Source: Pseudomonadota bacterium
GTDB lineage: Bacteria; Pseudomonadota; Gammaproteobacteria; Burkholderiales; Gallionellaceae
DNA length: 53,397 bases
Reading direction: 5' to 3'
Assembly (NCBI GenBank): GCA_021821945.1
Contig: JAJZTF010000017.1
Span: forward strand, 1 to 53,397
The notes beneath the pieces were generated by a model. It did not search any database, had not been told where the DNA came from, and worked only from the letters and a program-made list of their open reading frames with translations. The translations under genes were made by a program, and so were the position numbers. Shown here piece by piece: positions 34,729 through 46,463 of this stretch (positions are counted from its first letter, which is position 1; the number at the start of each line of letters is the position of its first letter).

Positions 34729-37038
34729 TCATGGGGTGAGCGTCGTCTTCGTATAGCCCGGCACGCTCTGCTTCAAAAGCGCCATCGGATCCGATCCCAT
34801 TTTGATCAGATCGTTCAATTCCAGCTGCACGAGAAAGCCCGTGTCGTTGATCGGCGCTGGCGCGCCCGCGCTGTTCACGCCCACGCCCGCCACGAAACTG
34901 TGCATCACGATGCGCATCGTCCAGCAGCTCTCCTCGTATTCCAGCCCAGCCACGCCGTTGATCAGCATCCTGTCCAGCAGCGAATAGTTCCACTGGCCCA
35001 CGACATGCCAGTGCCTGGAAAGGGGCCATTGTCCGGAAATGTTGATCTGCCGCAAGGCGGGAGAGGCGACCGCATAGTTTACCCCGTTGATCGTGGTATA
35101 GGGTATGCCGTACACGGTGGGATAAAGCACGCCGTTGACGATCGCGTTTCCGGTCGGGTTGGCGATGCCGGGTATTTGCGAGCCCAGCGTGCTGGCAAAG
35201 AACTGATAGCCCAGGTTCAGCACCTTGCCCGCCTCCGGACGATAGCTTGCATTCACGTTGTAGTGCTGCACGGCTGACAATGCCGGGCTGTACTGCAGTT
35301 CGCTGTCCAAAGACCAGGTCGAGCTGATGCGGCTCGATGCGCCCAGCATGATGTCGGACTTGTTGTTCGACACGGTGGGCGCGACCAGGTTTACCCTGGG
35401 CGTGGAGAAACTGAATATCTCGGCCACCATGAGCTTCAGGTATTCCACTCCGTCGCTCTGACCCAGAAAACGCGAAGTCAGTCCCAGGGTAATCTGGTTC
35501 GCATCGCCTATGCGGTCGTTTCCTATGAAACGGTTTTCGGTGAACATCTGCGGAAAGGTCAGCGGCACCTGCGCGGTGTCGAACACCGGGAGCTGGTCCT
35601 GGTTCCTGTACGGAACATAGAGATAGTAGGCGCGCGGCTCGAGCGTGTTCACGTAGCTGTCTCCCATGAAGCTCATGTCCTTCTCGAAGGACATGCCGCT
35701 GTCCAGGCTGAACATCGGCAGCGTGCGCGTGGTGTCGGGTATCGCGGTCGCGTTGTTGATGCCCATCACATACTGCGTGCTGTTCAGCGTTAACTTGGGC
35801 GTCATGTAGTAGCCGGGCGCATCGAGCAGCGGGTAGCTGATGCTGGGCTGTATGATCAGGCGCTGCCCGTTGACCGCGGTGGGATGGACGAAGTCGGCAT
35901 ACTGACCCATGAATGTGAAATTCAAGTCGCCGAAATCCTTCTGCCCGTTAAGCGTGACCTGGGGCAGCATCGCATAGGGTATCGCGACCGGGGCGAGCGG
36001 ATTCTGCAAGGTCTGATACTGCTGCATCCGGACCGTGCTGTTCCACCAGCCCGCGTTGTAGTTGAGCTCGGCATCCTGCAGCAGATTGACCTGAGACGTC
36101 ACGTTCACCGAATCGGCGAGATCCGTGTAATAGTTGCTGTCCGAGACATGATTGTAGTTGATGCTGCCGGTAAGCCCCCCGCCGAACGACTGATTGTGTA
36201 TCAGGCTGAAGTGCGTCCGGTTGGTGCCCGTGATCGCATCGTTTGGCAGTATGTCCGCCTGTACCATCCCTGAATAATCCGGGTTAAGGTAGCGGAATTC
36301 GTTGTTGAGCTGTATGCCGCGCTTTGCCAGTATTCTCGGCATGAAGGTCGCATCGTAGTTGGGCGCGATGTTCCAGTAATAGGGCAGCGCAAATTCGCTT
36401 CCGCTGTTCGTGGTGCCGCCGAAGATGGGCGAAAGAAAGCCGGACCTGCGCTGGTTCCCGAGCGGAAAATCCATGTAGGGCGAATACAGTATCGGCACAT
36501 CCATGAACTCGATCCAGGCGCTGTGCGCGATGCCCGTCTGGTCCGCGCGGTCTATCTCGAGCGAGTTCATCTTGACATGCCAGTCCTCCTGGTCTGCTCG
36601 GCAGGTGGTATACGAGGCATTGTCCAGCGTGTAATGCAGCTTGTCCTGTATGTGCGCCATGTCGGCATCCCCATGGCCTCCTGTCTGCTTGATGAAATAC
36701 TGCGGCTGCTCCATGAATCCCGCATAGCTATCCATGTTCATCTTCATGTAAGGCCCGCTCATCGTGTCACCCTTCTGCTCCAGAAGGACCGAGCCGAACC
36801 CCTCAACATCGCCCGATTCCTGGTCGTAAAGCATGCGGTCTGCGCTCACCCTGTCCCCATCCTTCGTCATCACCGCATTGCCCACTGCCTCTATCTGGTC
36901 GTTCTGTTTGCCGGAAAGCCTGTCCGCATCGAGATAGACGGGCGCATCCTTGCCGGATGGAGCGGGCTCCTCTGCCAACGAAGGATGATTGGAGATGCAT
37001 AGCAGAGCGAATGCAACGGGTTTGAGACGAAACCGCAT
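34729..37038 (-). CDS. lptD: LPS-assembly protein LptD
   Basis: The protein has 769 residues. A signal peptide (LKPVAFALLCISNHPSLAE) is followed by the OstA/LptA-like N-terminal domain (AVMTKDGDRVSADRMLYDQESGDVEG region) and a long C-terminal beta-barrel with aromatic, alternating strands. With LptE it inserts LPS into the outer leaflet of the outer membrane. The start at 37038 is chosen because an earlier ATG would run across the divergent amgK promoter region. It heads the lptD-surA-pdxA-rsmA operon. Confidence 0.95.
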   Translation of the reverse strand: MRFRLKPVAFALLCISNHPSLAEEPAPSGKDAPVYLDADRLSGKQNDQIEAVGNAVMTKDGDRVSADRMLYDQESGDVEGFGSVLLEQKGDTMSGPYMKMNMDSYAGFMEQPQYFIKQTGGHGDADMAHIQDKLHYTLDNASYTTCRADQEDWHVKMNSLEIDRADQTGIAHSAWIEFMDVPILYSPYMDFPLGNQRRSGFLSPIFGGTTNSGSEFALPYYWNIAPNYDATFMPRILAKRGIQLNNEFRYLNPDYSGMVQADILPNDAITGTNRTHFSLIHNQSFGGGLTGSINYNHVSDSNYYTDLADSVNVTSQVNLLQDAELNYNAGWWNSTVRMQQYQTLQNPLAPVAIPYAMLPQVTLNGQKDFGDLNFTFMGQYADFVHPTAVNGQRLIIQPSISYPLLDAPGYYMTPKLTLNSTQYVMGINNATAIPDTTRTLPMFSLDSGMSFEKDMSFMGDSYVNTLEPRAYYLYVPYRNQDQLPVFDTAQVPLTFPQMFTENRFIGNDRIGDANQITLGLTSRFLGQSDGVEYLKLMVAEIFSFSTPRVNLVAPTVSNNKSDIMLGASSRISSTWSLDSELQYSPALSAVQHYNVNASYRPEAGKVLNLGYQFFASTLGSQIPGIANPTGNAIVNGVLYPTVYGIPYTTINGVNYAVASPALRQINISGQWPLSRHWHVVGQWNYSLLDRMLINGVAGLEYEESCWTMRIVMHSFVAGVGVNSAGAPAPINDTGFLVQLELNDLIKMGSDPMALLKQSVPGYTKTTLTP

Positions 37039-37050
37039 GATATCGAGAAG

Positions 37051-37076
37051 ATGGTAAACTTTTGCAAGTTTACCAT
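37051..37076. promoter_or_regulatory. Perfect 11-bp inverted repeat between lptD and amgK
   Basis: ATGGTAAACTT and AAGTTTACCAT flank TTGC, giving a 26-base perfect hairpin or operator in the 61-base gap between the divergent genes. It would overlap both promoters. It lacks a T-run, and a terminator would make no sense here, so a protein-binding site is more likely. Confidence 0.55.
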
Positions 37077-37099
37077 TAAGCACGGACCAAAATCCCAAC

Positions 37100-38074
37100 A
37101 TGCAACGTCAGCAACAGCTCACATCCTGGTTGAAGGGGCTATTCCCCGATGAGGAATTCAGCCTCGCTCCGGCATCAAGCGACGCAAGCTTCCGCCGCTA
37201 TTTCCGCGCAAGCTTCAAGGATCGCACGCTGATCGCGATGGATGCCCCGCCCAGTCACGAGGACTGCAGGCCCTTTTTGCATGTCGCCCGCCTCTTCGAA
37301 CATGCGGGCGTCCATGTGCCCCATGTCCACGCCGAGGATCTCGAACAGGGCTTTCTGCTTCTTTCCGATCTCGGCAGCACGACCTATCTCGATGCGCTGA
37401 ACGAAGGCAATGCGCGCGAGCTTTATGGCGCTGCAACCCGCGCACTCATCAGGATACAGACAGCCTCCAGCGAGAGCGAACTGCCGCCATACGACGAGGC
37501 GCTTCTCCTGAAGGAGATGCGCCTCTTCCCGGAGTGGTATGTCAGGGTGCACCTGGGCATTGAACTCAGCGATGCGCTGAACACGAGGCTGGAAGAAGCA
37601 TTTTCGCGCATCGTCGCAAACAATCTCGCCCAGCCCAGGGTCTATGTGCACCGCGACTACCACTCGCGCAACCTGATGGTGGCGGAGCCCAATCCGGGCA
37701 TCATAGACTTCCAGGATGCGGTATACGGCCCCATCACCTACGACCTCGTCTCTCTGTTCAAGGACGCCTATGTGAAATGGGACGAGGAGCTGGTCATAGA
37801 CTGGCTGATCGCCTACTGGGAAAGGGCCAGGCGCGCGGGGCTGCCCGTGCAGCAGGACTTCGGCGAGTTCTACCGCGACTTCGAGCTGATGGGCGTGCAG
37901 CGCCACCTCAAGGTCCTGGGCATATTCGCAAGGCTCTATCACAGGGATGGCAAGGACGGCTATCTTAAGGACATGCCGCTGGTGATGGAATACCTGCGCT
38001 CCGCCTGCGAGCGCTATGAAGACCTGAGGCCGCTCAAGAAGATCCTGAACGAGCTCGAAAGGGGCAAGGCTTGA
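37100..38074 (+). CDS. amgK: N-acetylmuramate/N-acetylglucosamine anomeric kinase
   Basis: The protein has 324 residues and an aminoglycoside-phosphotransferase fold with [12 protein letters not shown] (catalytic Asp) and [12 protein letters not shown] (metal-binding Asp). AmgK phosphorylates the C1 of MurNAc recovered from peptidoglycan, and MurU then makes UDP-MurNAc, bypassing de novo synthesis. The next gene is murU, with a TTGA overlap, and the divergent neighbour is lptD, the same arrangement known in Pseudomonas. Confidence 0.92.
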   Translation: MQRQQQLTSWLKGLFPDEEFSLAPASSDASFRRYFRASFKDRTLIAMDAPPSHEDCRPFLHVARLFEHAGVHVPHVHAEDLEQGFLLLSDLGSTTYLDALNEGNARELYGAATRALIRIQTASSESELPPYDEALLLKEMRLFPEWYVRVHLGIELSDALNTRLEEAFSRIVANNLAQPRVYVHRDYHSRNLMVAEPNPGIIDFQDAVYGPITYDLVSLFKDAYVKWDEELVIDWLIAYWERARRAGLPVQQDFGEFYRDFELMGVQRHLKVLGIFARLYHRDGKDGYLKDMPLVMEYLRSACERYEDLRPLKKILNELERGKA

Positions 38075-38784
38075 AGGCGATGATACTGGCAGCGGGGCGC
38101 GGGGAACGCATGAGGCCGCTCACCGACCGCATACCAAAGCCGCTGCTCGAGGCTGGCGGAAAGCCGCTCATCGTCTGGCACATAGAGAATCTCGTGAACG
38201 CTGGCATCAGGGATCTCGTAATCAACCACGCGCATCTTGGCATGCAGATAGAGGATGCCCTGGGGGACGGATCGAAGTTCGGCGCGAGGATAGAATATTC
38301 GAGAGAAGAAGAGGCTCTCGAGACCGCCGGGGGAATCGCCCATGCCCTTCCGCTTCTCGGCGACGCACCCTTCGCGGTGATCAACGGGGACATCCATTGC
38401 GACTACGATTTCTCGAGGCTGAAAAGCACCATGGAACGCATGATCCAGAATGGGGATTCCGCCCACCTCGTTCTCGTGGACAACCCTCCGCATCACCCCG
38501 AGGGCGATTTTTCTCTCGATGGCGGCCGCATTTCGCCCTCAATCCCCAATCCCCAATCCCGCCCCTTCCTGACCTTCAGCGGCATAGGCGTATACAGCCC
38601 GGGGATATTTTCTTCCATCAAACCCGGCAGCAAGGCCCCCCTTGCGCCGCTTCTCAGGCAACAGATCGCGCTTCTAAGGGTAAGCGGCGAACACCATGGA
38701 GGCGTCTGGGTCGATGTCGGAACGCCCGAGCGGCTCTCGGAACTCGATTCACGCCTCAAACTCGAACAGGTGCATCATGTCTGA
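38071..38784 (+). CDS. murU: N-acetylmuramate alpha-1-phosphate uridylyltransferase
   Basis: The protein has 237 residues. The nucleotidyltransferase signature is [19 protein letters not shown], with [14 protein letters not shown] for the metal site and [12 protein letters not shown]. It makes UDP-MurNAc from MurNAc-1-phosphate. The start is a TTG at 38071 overlapping the amgK stop; ATG 38080 is an alternative. A seven-base tandem repeat (38540-38560) lies in a surface loop before LTFSGIG. Confidence 0.9.
   Translation: MKAMILAAGRGERMRPLTDRIPKPLLEAGGKPLIVWHIENLVNAGIRDLVINHAHLGMQIEDALGDGSKFGARIEYSREEEALETAGGIAHALPLLGDAPFAVINGDIHCDYDFSRLKSTMERMIQNGDSAHLVLVDNPPHHPEGDFSLDGGRISPSIPNPQSRPFLTFSGIGVYSPGIFSSIKPGSKAPLAPLLRQQIALLRVSGEHHGGVWVDVGTPERLSELDSRLKLEQVHHV
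38540..38560 (+). repeat. Three perfect copies of CAATCCC inside murU
   Basis: CAATCCC occurs three times in a row, coding for part of SPSIPNPQS in a variable loop. The 21-base total keeps frame, but gain or loss of one copy would shift it. Slippage during replication is a possible source. Confidence 0.75.
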
Positions 38785-40075
38785 CACATACGCAAAGCGC
38801 CGGCTGCGCCTTACCCAACAGATGGGAAGCGGCATCGCAATCATCCCCAATGCGCCCGAAATGCGGCGAAACGGGGATGCGGATTATCCATACCGTTTCG
38901 ACAGCAGCTTTTACTATCTGACAGGCTTCCCGGAGCCTGAATCCGTGCTCGTGCTGGTCTCAGGCGATGCGCCTCAAAGCATACTCTTCTGCCGCGAGAA
39001 GGACATCGAGCGCGAGATCTGGGACGGTTACCGGCACGGGCCGGAAGCCGCGCGCGAACATTTCGGCTTCGACTCCGCCCACCCCATATCTGAGCTTGAC
39101 CAGCAGCTTGCCCTCCTGATGGAAAACCAGGAAGCGGTCTACTACCCCATGGGTGCGGATGCCGGATGGGACCAGCGCATGCTGAGGCTGCGGGAAGAGG
39201 TGCAGAAAAAAACCAGAAGCGGGGTCAGGGCTCCGGACGAAATGCGCGATGTCAGAGCCCTGATCAACGAGATGAGGCTGTTCAAGGATGCACACGAGAT
39301 CGCGCTCATGAGGCGAGCCGCCGCGATCTCCGCCTCCGCCCACAGGCGCGCGATGCAGTTCGTGCGCGCTGGCGCATACGAATACGAGGTCGAGGCAGAA
39401 CTTCTGCACGAATTCTGCAGGAATGGCGCGCGCCATCCTGCCTACACCTCCATCGTCGCCGGGGGGGCCAATGCATGCGTGCTGCATTACGTTGCGAACG
39501 ACGCGAAACTCAAGAAGAGCGATTTGCTGCTGATAGACGCCGGATGCGAATATCGGGGATATGCCTCGGACATCACGCGCACCTTTCCGGTGGGCGGGAA
39601 ATTCACCGGCGCAAAAAAGGATGTATACGAAATCGTCCTGGCGGCGCAACTCGAGGCGATCAGGGCCGCCATGCCTGGCAACAGCTGGGATGACCCCCAC
39701 CAGGCGGCGCTTCGCGTCCTGATTCAGGGTTTCATGGATCTCAGGCTTTGCAAGGGGACCGTGGACAGCATTCTCGAGGATGGGAGCTACAAGAAATACT
39801 ACATGCACCGCACCGGGCACTGGCTCGGGATGGACGTGCACGACGTGGGCGAATACAAGTCGGACGAAAAATGGCGCAGCCTTGAACCCGGCATGGTGCT
39901 GACCGTCGAGCCAGGCTGCTACATCCGCCCCGCCGATGACGTGCCCCGCGCGCTCTGGAACATCGGCATACGCATAGAGGACGACGTGGCGATCACAGGA
40001 AGCGGCCACGAGGTCCTGACAGACGGCGCGCCCAAGACCGTTCGTGACATAGAGGAACTGATGGGGAAGCCATGA
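38777..40075 (+). CDS. pepP: Xaa-Pro aminopeptidase
   Basis: The protein has 432 residues. The N-terminal creatinase-like domain ([17 protein letters not shown]) is followed by the M24 metallopeptidase domain with [21 protein letters not shown] (two metal-binding Asp), [13 protein letters not shown] (His) and VLTVEPGCY plus GIRIEDD (Glu). It removes the N-terminal residue before proline. It overlaps murU by eight bases and ubiH by four. Confidence 0.95.
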   Translation: MSDTYAKRRLRLTQQMGSGIAIIPNAPEMRRNGDADYPYRFDSSFYYLTGFPEPESVLVLVSGDAPQSILFCREKDIEREIWDGYRHGPEAAREHFGFDSAHPISELDQQLALLMENQEAVYYPMGADAGWDQRMLRLREEVQKKTRSGVRAPDEMRDVRALINEMRLFKDAHEIALMRRAAAISASAHRRAMQFVRAGAYEYEVEAELLHEFCRNGARHPAYTSIVAGGANACVLHYVANDAKLKKSDLLLIDAGCEYRGYASDITRTFPVGGKFTGAKKDVYEIVLAAQLEAIRAAMPGNSWDDPHQAALRVLIQGFMDLRLCKGTVDSILEDGSYKKYYMHRTGHWLGMDVHDVGEYKSDEKWRSLEPGMVLTVEPGCYIRPADDVPRALWNIGIRIEDDVAITGSGHEVLTDGAPKTVRDIEELMGKP

Positions 40076-41208
40076 CCCGGAACTGCGACATCGCGATCAT
40101 AGGAGGCGGCCCCGTGGGAAGCGCGCTGGCCCTCGCCCTGAAGGACAGCCGCCTTGCAGTCCGCCTGCTCGAGGCGAGAACCGGGGAGAGCCGGGATGCC
40201 AGGGCGCTCGCGCTCTCCTATGGCAGCAGGCTGCTGCTCGAAAGGCTGGGCGCCTGGAATAGTCTTTCAGATGTCTCGCCGATACGCACCATCCACATCT
40301 CCCAGAAACAGAGCTTCGGCCGCACGCTGCTCACCGCATCCGAACTGCAAGTCCCCGAACTGGGATATGTGCTGCCCTACTCCTCCCTGCAAAAGGCGCT
40401 GAGTTTCGAGCATGCGCTTCACGGCGCAAACGTCACTTCTCTCGAAGGAAGGGAAGACTGCGCGGAGATACGCTACCTTCATGAAGGCGCGGAACACACG
40501 CTCACTGCCCGCCTCGCGATCCTTGCTGACGGCGGAAGGCTGCTTGCCGACCGCCATCCCCCGAAGATCCGCGAATACGGGCAAAGCGCGCTGATCTCCC
40601 ATGTGACCTGCCAGCACATGAAACCGGACACCGCGTTCGAGCGCTTCACCCCTGAAGGTCCTCTCGCCCTGCTGCCCTACATGGATGGCTACGAGCTCGT
40701 CTGGACCGCACCCCATGCGAAGGTGGAGAAGATGCTCTCGTTGAGCGATGAGGCATTCCTCGGGGCGCTACACGACCATTTCGGGGAGAGGGTGGGAAGG
40801 TTCACGAGCCTCGGCAAGAGAAGCAGTTTCCCGCTCGGACTCAAGAAGGCGAAGGCCCAGACGCCGATGCCCCGCGTCGCCCTCGTCGGCAACGCCGCTC
40901 AGACCATGCACCCCGTCGCCGGCCAGGGATTCAACATGGGCCTGCGCGACGCATGGGAACTCGCCCAGGAGATACTCGATGCGAGTGCGGAAGAACTGGG
41001 GACGGAGAAGATGCTCGCGAATTATTGCAGCCGCAGGCAAACAGACCGCGAGGGCGGGATAGCATTCACGGACAGCATCGTTCGCCTCTTCTCAAACGAC
41101 CTCCCCCTGGTATCCCCGATGCGCGCAGCATCCCTGTCGCTGCTGGATGCCATGCCGCTCGCCAAGAAATTCGTCGCAAGAAGGATGATGTTCGGCTCGA
41201 ACGGCTAA
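40072..41208 (+). CDS. ubiH: Ubiquinone-biosynthesis FAD monooxygenase (UbiH/VisC family)
   Basis: The protein has 378 residues. FAD-binding motifs [15 protein letters not shown] and [30 protein letters not shown] are present. The family hydroxylates the ubiquinone ring; linkage to pepP is the classical pepP-ubiH arrangement. It is probably ring C4 hydroxylation, but UbiF/UbiI-type specificity cannot be excluded. The stop overlaps the convergent xthA by four bases. Confidence 0.9.
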   Translation: MTRNCDIAIIGGGPVGSALALALKDSRLAVRLLEARTGESRDARALALSYGSRLLLERLGAWNSLSDVSPIRTIHISQKQSFGRTLLTASELQVPELGYVLPYSSLQKALSFEHALHGANVTSLEGREDCAEIRYLHEGAEHTLTARLAILADGGRLLADRHPPKIREYGQSALISHVTCQHMKPDTAFERFTPEGPLALLPYMDGYELVWTAPHAKVEKMLSLSDEAFLGALHDHFGERVGRFTSLGKRSSFPLGLKKAKAQTPMPRVALVGNAAQTMHPVAGQGFNMGLRDAWELAQEILDASAEELGTEKMLANYCSRRQTDREGGIAFTDSIVRLFSNDLPLVSPMRAASLSLLDAMPLAKKFVARRMMFGSNG

Positions 41209-41969
41209 CCCAGCTCCGCGACCACAGGCGTGTGGTCGGACGGGCGCTCCAGCTTCCTCGGCGCCTTGTCGATCACGCAGCCCTTGCACTGCGAGGCCAG
41301 CGGCTCGCTGAGCAGGATGTGGTCTATGCGCAGGCCCATGTTGCGGCGGAAGGCCATCATGCGGTAATCCCACCAGCTGAAGGATTTTTCAGGCTGTTCG
41401 AAGAGCCTGAAGCCGTCCCTGAGTCCCAGCGCCTGCAGCGAACGGAAGGCCTCGCGCTCGGGCTCCGACACCAGTACGCTGCCCGCCCACGCCGCGGGAT
41501 CGTGCACATCCCTGTCCTCGGGCGCGATGTTGTAGTCTCCGAGAAGCGCAAGCCTGGGAAAGCGGGCAAGCTCCTCCTTGAGCCAGCCGTTCAGGGCGTT
41601 CAGCCATTCCAGCTTGTAACGGTACTTGTCCGAATCGACGCTCTGGCCGTTGGGCACATAGACGCAGACGATGCGCACATCGTCAAGGGTCGCGGCGATC
41701 ACGCGTTTCTGTTCGTCCGCATACCCCGGTATGCCGATCTGCACGTCGCGGACCTCTTTCCTCGTCAGGATCGCGACGCCATTGTAGGTCTTCTGCCCCG
41801 AAAAGATGCTGAGATAGCCAGCTTTTTGCAATTCCTCCTTCGGGAAATCGGCGTCCTGAAGCTTGGTCTCCTGCAGGCACAGCGCATCCACCGGATTTGC
41901 GGACAGCCATTCCAGCACCTGCGGAAGTCGCACCTTCAGCGAATTCACGTTCCAGGTCGCAATCTTCAT
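41205..41969 (-). CDS. xthA: Exodeoxyribonuclease III
   Basis: The protein has 254 residues. [17 protein letters not shown] (metal-binding Glu), LLGDYNIAP (Asn), RIDHILLS and the terminal SDHTPV (Asp and His) are the AP-endonuclease signature. It repairs abasic sites. It starts in an ATGA overlap with the prlC stop and ends four bases into the convergent ubiH. Confidence 0.96.
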   Translation of the reverse strand: MKIATWNVNSLKVRLPQVLEWLSANPVDALCLQETKLQDADFPKEELQKAGYLSIFSGQKTYNGVAILTRKEVRDVQIGIPGYADEQKRVIAATLDDVRIVCVYVPNGQSVDSDKYRYKLEWLNALNGWLKEELARFPRLALLGDYNIAPEDRDVHDPAAWAGSVLVSEPEREAFRSLQALGLRDGFRLFEQPEKSFSWWDYRMMAFRRNMGLRIDHILLSEPLASQCKGCVIDKAPRKLERPSDHTPVVAELG

Positions 41970-43987
41970 GCGTGCCCTGTCAGCCCGTTGTGCCGCAACA
42001 GCGCATCTATCGTCGGTTCGCGACCGCGGAAGGAGACGAAGGACTGCATCGCATCCCGCGATCCGCCCACCGCCAGGATCTCGCTTCTGAACTTCGCGCC
42101 CGTGACGGGGTTCAGCACGCCCTGCTCCTCGAACAGGCTGTATGCATCCGAGGAGAGCACCTCAGCCCACTTGTAGCTGTAGTATCCCGCGCCATAGCCT
42201 CCCGCGAAGATGTGCGAGAAGCTGTTGGGAAAGCGGTTGTATTCGGGCGGCATCAGCACGGCCACCTCGGCCCTGACCTCGTCCAGGAGCTGCAATATCG
42301 TCCTGCTCCCCCCGGGCTCGAAAGCGCTGTGCATCAGCATGTCGAACATCGCGAACTCGATCTGGCGCAGGCTCTGCAGCCCGCTCTGGAAATTTTTTGC
42401 CGCGAGCATCTTGTCGAAGAGCGTCCTTGGGAGCGGCTTCGAGGTCTCGACGTGGCGCGTCATGCCGGACAGCACCTCCCATTCCCAGCAGAAGTTTTCC
42501 ATGAACTGGCTGGGCAGCTCGACCGCATCCCATTCGACGCCGTTGATGCCCGAGACGCCGATCTCGTCGACCTCGGTCAAAAGGTGATGAAGGCCGTGGC
42601 CGAACTCGTGGAAAAGCGTGATCACCTCGTCGTGCGTGAAGAGCGCAGGCTTGTTCCCCACTGGGGCGGAAAAGTTGCAGGTCATGTAGGCGACCGGGGT
42701 CTGAATCTTTCCGTCCTTCTTGCGGCGCGAGATCGCATCGTCCATCCATGCGCCTCCGCGCTTGCTGCTCCTGGCATAGAGGTCGAAATAGAACTGGCCG
42801 ACGAGCCTGCCGTCGGACCTGATGTCGAAGAATCGCACGCTCTCGTGCCAGACGGGAGCAGATGATTCCGAAATCTGCAAACCGTACAGCATCCCGACCA
42901 GCCTGAAGAGACCGGAAAGCACCGCATCCTCGGGGAAGTATTCCTTCACCTCCTGTTCGGAGAAAGCATAGCGCCTCTCCCGCAGCTTCTCGCTCGCATA
43001 GGCGAAATCCCATGCGTGCATCTCTTCCATGCCGAGCTCCACGCTTGCAAATTCGCGGACCTCGGCAAGATCCCTTTCCGCGAACGGGCGCGAGCGGCGG
43101 GCCAGCTCGCGCATGAATCCGATCACCTGTTCAGGGGTTTTCGCCATCTTCGAGGCAAGCGAGAGTTCGCCGTAATTCGCGAACCCCAATAGCCCGGCCT
43201 CCTCCCCGCGGAGGGCTATGATCTCCTCCATCAGCGGCGAGTTGTCCCATTCGGGATTGCCGAATTCGGATGCGCGCGTGACATAGGCGCGGTACATCTT
43301 CTCGCGCATCGCGCGGTTGTCGGCAAACTGCATCACAGGCATGTAGGAGGGCGCCTTCAGCGTGAACAGCCATCCGGATCCCCCGGCAGCCATGTTCGCT
43401 GCCTGGAGGACATCCTCGGGCAATCCGGAAAGCTCCTCCTTGTCCTCGACCCTGAGCTCGAAAGCGTTGGTCGCATCGAGCAGGTTGTCCGAGAAGCGCG
43501 AGGAAAGCTCGGACAGCCTCTCCTGTATCTCGAGCAGCCTCGCCTTCTTTTCATCCGGAAGCTCCGCACCCCCCAGCCTGAAATCGCGAAGCTCGTTCTC
43601 GATGATCTTCCTGCGCGCGCCGCTCAGGGACTCGAATTCGGGGCTGTCCTTGAGCGCCTTGAATTTCTCGAACAGTGCCAGGTTCTGCCCGAGCTCCGCG
43701 TAATACTGCGTGATCACGGGGAGCGTCTCGTTGTAGGCGGCTCTCAGCCCCGGCGAATTCATCACCGCGTTCAGGTGGCCCACGGGTCCCCATGCGCGCG
43801 ACAGGCGCTCGTGTGCATCCTCCATCGGCAGCACGAAATCGTCCCAGGTCGGGATCTCCCTGTCTTCTGTCAGCCTTAAAACCAGCTCGCGGCATTCGGA
43901 AATCAGCTGGTTGATCGCGGGCGAGACATGCTCGGGCTTGATCTTCTCGAACTGCGGCAGGCCACTAAAGTCCAGCAACGGATTCAT
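41966..43987 (-). CDS. prlC: Oligopeptidase A (M3 metallopeptidase)
   Basis: The protein has 673 residues. The zinc site HEFGHGLHH lies near residue 460, with the following [10 protein letters not shown] helix giving the third ligand. It degrades peptides, including cleaved signal peptides, in the cytoplasm. The start at 43987 has a strong AAGGAGA seven bases upstream; a much longer open frame running into prfA is rejected. It follows prfA after 14 bases. Confidence 0.95.
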   Translation of the reverse strand: MNPLLDFSGLPQFEKIKPEHVSPAINQLISECRELVLRLTEDREIPTWDDFVLPMEDAHERLSRAWGPVGHLNAVMNSPGLRAAYNETLPVITQYYAELGQNLALFEKFKALKDSPEFESLSGARRKIIENELRDFRLGGAELPDEKKARLLEIQERLSELSSRFSDNLLDATNAFELRVEDKEELSGLPEDVLQAANMAAGGSGWLFTLKAPSYMPVMQFADNRAMREKMYRAYVTRASEFGNPEWDNSPLMEEIIALRGEEAGLLGFANYGELSLASKMAKTPEQVIGFMRELARRSRPFAERDLAEVREFASVELGMEEMHAWDFAYASEKLRERRYAFSEQEVKEYFPEDAVLSGLFRLVGMLYGLQISESSAPVWHESVRFFDIRSDGRLVGQFYFDLYARSSKRGGAWMDDAISRRKKDGKIQTPVAYMTCNFSAPVGNKPALFTHDEVITLFHEFGHGLHHLLTEVDEIGVSGINGVEWDAVELPSQFMENFCWEWEVLSGMTRHVETSKPLPRTLFDKMLAAKNFQSGLQSLRQIEFAMFDMLMHSAFEPGGSRTILQLLDEVRAEVAVLMPPEYNRFPNSFSHIFAGGYGAGYYSYKWAEVLSSDAYSLFEEQGVLNPVTGAKFRSEILAVGGSRDAMQSFVSFRGREPTIDALLRHNGLTGHA

Positions 43988-44001
43988 GATTTCTCCTTCC
44001 T

Positions 44002-45090
44002 TCAGACGCCCGGCTCTTCCGCCATCGCGGCGAGCTGCTCGGCCTGGTGTTCGGCCATCAGCGCAGAGGTGAGTTCCCCTATGTCGCCATCCATGATCGC
44101 ATCCATCTTGTAAAGCGTGAGATTGATGCGATGGTCGGTGACCCGGCCTTGCGGGAAATTGTAGGTGCGTATGCGCTCCGACCTGTCCCCGCTTCCGACC
44201 AGACTCTTGCGCGTCGCGGCGGTCTCCGCGTTCTGCGCCCTGACCTGCGCATCCTTGATGCGCGCGGAAAGCACGCGCATCGCCTGCGCCTTGTTCTGGT
44301 GCTGCGACCTCCCGTCCTGGCATTCGACCACCACCCCAGTCGGAAGATGCGTGATGCGCACCGCGGAGTCGGTCTTGTTGATGTGCTGCCCCCCCGCGCC
44401 GGATGCGCGGAAGGTGTCTATGCGCAGATCCGCCGGATTGAGCACCACTTCGTCGACCTCGTCGGCCTCCGGCATCACGGCCACCGTGCATGCGGAAGTG
44501 TGCACCCTCCCCTGGGTCTCCGTCGCAGGCACTCGCTGCACGCGGTGCGCGCCGGATTCGAACTTGAGCACGGAATAAGCGCCCTGGCCCACGATGCGCG
44601 CGATGATCTCCTTGTAGCCGCCCATCTCGCCCTCGCTTGCCGAGATCACCTCGACCTGCCAGCGGCGTCGCTCGGCAAAGCGGGAATACATCCTGAAAAG
44701 GTCCCCGGCGAAGAGCGCGGCCTCGTCTCCGCCCGTGCCCGCCCGTATCTCGAGGAACACGCTGCGCTCGTCATTCGGGTCCTTGGGCAGGAGCGCCTTT
44801 TGCAATTCCTGGTCGAGCGCTGCGAGCTTGGCCTCGCCTTCCCTGATCTCTGCCTCGGCGAACTCCCTCATCCCGGGGTCTCCCGCCATCTCGCGCGCAG
44901 CTTCGATGTCCGCCTCGCATGCCTGATAGGCGTGGAACAGCTCGACCACCGGTTCCAGCTCGGCGCGCTCGCGGTTTAGCCTGCGGAATGCGTCCATGTC
45001 GCGGGTCGCATCCTCCGTGCTCAGGAGCTGGTTGACTTCAATTAGGCGCTCGCTCAGCTGTGCGAGCTTGACTGAGATGTTTTTCTTCAT
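44002..45090 (-). CDS. prfA: Peptide chain release factor 1
   Basis: The protein has 362 residues. [15 protein letters not shown] carries the GGQ that reaches the peptidyl-transferase centre, and [16 protein letters not shown] carries the PxT (PAT) codon-recognition motif of RF1 for UAA and UAG. It follows hemA by 12 bases. Its methyltransferase gene prmC is not downstream as usual but lies at 12878-13711. Confidence 0.97.
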   Translation of the reverse strand: MKKNISVKLAQLSERLIEVNQLLSTEDATRDMDAFRRLNRERAELEPVVELFHAYQACEADIEAAREMAGDPGMREFAEAEIREGEAKLAALDQELQKALLPKDPNDERSVFLEIRAGTGGDEAALFAGDLFRMYSRFAERRRWQVEVISASEGEMGGYKEIIARIVGQGAYSVLKFESGAHRVQRVPATETQGRVHTSACTVAVMPEADEVDEVVLNPADLRIDTFRASGAGGQHINKTDSAVRITHLPTGVVVECQDGRSQHQNKAQAMRVLSARIKDAQVRAQNAETAATRKSLVGSGDRSERIRTYNFPQGRVTDHRINLTLYKMDAIMDGDIGELTSALMAEHQAEQLAAMAEEPGV

Positions 45091-45102
45091 CGATAGTGGA
45101 AG

Positions 45103-46356
45103 CTATTCTTCGGATTGCAGGTGATGCAGCCTGCGCACCGTTTCGACAAAGCTGTCCCTGTCTTCGCCGTGCGCCTGGTTCAGCGCGTGAGTTGGCGCAT
45201 GCAGGAACTTGTTTGTGAGGCCACGGCTCATCGCCTCCAGAACCTTCTCGGGGCTTTCTCCGCGGGCCAGAAGACGAATCGCCTTCTCCAGTTCCTGCTG
45301 GCGGCTGGTTTCAGCCTGTTCGCGCAGCGCACGTATGGTGGGCACCACGTTGCGCGACTCCATCCAGTGCATGAAATTGGAAACACCTGAGTCTATGATG
45401 ACCTCTGCCTCCTTGACCGCGCCCTGGCGCGCCTCCAGGCCATCCTTGACGACATCCGCGATGTCGTCGACGGTGTAGAGGAAGACGTCGCCCAGCTCCG
45501 CCACTTCGGTTTCCACATCCCGCGGCACGGCGAGGTCGACGATGAACAGCGGCTTGTGGCGTCGAACTTTGAGCGCGCGCTCGACCATGCCCTTGCCCAG
45601 TATAGGCAGCTGGCTCGCGGTGCAGGTCACGATGATGTCGTGATGCGCGAGCTGCTCGGGAAGATCGGAGAGCGTGATGGCCGATCCGTTGAACTGCCTG
45701 GCAAGCGTCTGCGCGCGCTCCAGCGTGCGGTTCGCGACCGTGATGCGCCTGGGATTGCGCGCCGCGAAATACACCGCATTGAGCTCTATCATCTCGCCTG
45801 CGCCCACGAAGAGCACGTTCTGGTCGGCTATGCTCGTGAAGATGCGCTCGGCGAGCTTGACCGCCGCGGCCGCCATCGAGACGAGGTTCGCGCCTATCTC
45901 GGTTTCCGTGCGGACCTGCTTTGCCACCGCGAAGGTGTTCTGGAAAAGCTTGTGCAGCAGTATGCCCATGGTGCCGGCCTGCTCTGCCTGGCGCACCGCC
46001 TGCTTCATCTGTCCCAATATCTGAGGCTCGCCCAGCACCATGGAGTCCAGGCCGCTTGCGACCCTGAAGGAATGCTTGACCGCCTGCTCGCGCGGCAGCG
46101 AATAGAGATAGGGCTCGAGCTCGCGGCGCGGCAGGCCGTGATAGCCCGCCAGCCAGTCTATCGCATGCTCGGGCTTGCTCGCATTGCAGTATAGCTCCAT
46201 GCGGTTGCAGGTGGACAGTATCGTGGCTTCCTTCGCCGCGCCGTTGCCCACCAGGTCTTTCAGCGCATTCTCTATCCTGTCCATGCCGAAAGCGACCTTC
46301 TCGCGCACAGCGAGCGGCGCAGTCTGATGGTTGAGGCCAAAAGCAAACAGCTGCAT
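45103..46356 (-). CDS. hemA: Glutamyl-tRNA reductase
   Basis: The protein has 417 residues. The start [15 protein letters not shown], the catalytic-Cys region [29 protein letters not shown] and the NADPH loop VGAGEMIEL are diagnostic. It makes glutamate-1-semialdehyde, the committed step of C5 haem synthesis. It heads the hemA-prfA-prlC-xthA series and diverges from the YchJ-like gene. Confidence 0.97.
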   Translation of the reverse strand: MQLFAFGLNHQTAPLAVREKVAFGMDRIENALKDLVGNGAAKEATILSTCNRMELYCNASKPEHAIDWLAGYHGLPRRELEPYLYSLPREQAVKHSFRVASGLDSMVLGEPQILGQMKQAVRQAEQAGTMGILLHKLFQNTFAVAKQVRTETEIGANLVSMAAAAVKLAERIFTSIADQNVLFVGAGEMIELNAVYFAARNPRRITVANRTLERAQTLARQFNGSAITLSDLPEQLAHHDIIVTCTASQLPILGKGMVERALKVRRHKPLFIVDLAVPRDVETEVAELGDVFLYTVDDIADVVKDGLEARQGAVKEAEVIIDSGVSNFMHWMESRNVVPTIRALREQAETSRQQELEKAIRLLARGESPEKVLEAMSRGLTNKFLHAPTHALNQAHGEDRDSFVETVRRLHHLQSEE

Positions 46357-46389
46357 CGTGGTACCGGACCTGACTTAATCGATGGACCA

Positions 46390-46395
46390 ATTATA
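46390..46395 (-). promoter_or_regulatory. -10 element of the hemA operon
   Basis: On the minus strand a perfect TATAAT lies 34 bases before the hemA ATG. No strong -35 is seen at 16-18 bases (best TGGTAT). Confidence 0.5.
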
Positions 46396-46463
46396 GTCGG
46401 AACGGCCCGGCAATACCATCGGGCGGATTCAGGCGTAAAATGGCGGTTTTGCAAGATGCAACC

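Noticed and set aside
45311..46390. 359-codon minus-strand frame overlapping hemA in another frame
   Set aside because: The translation is Arg/Ala/Gly-rich and featureless; hemA in the correct frame has all its motifs.
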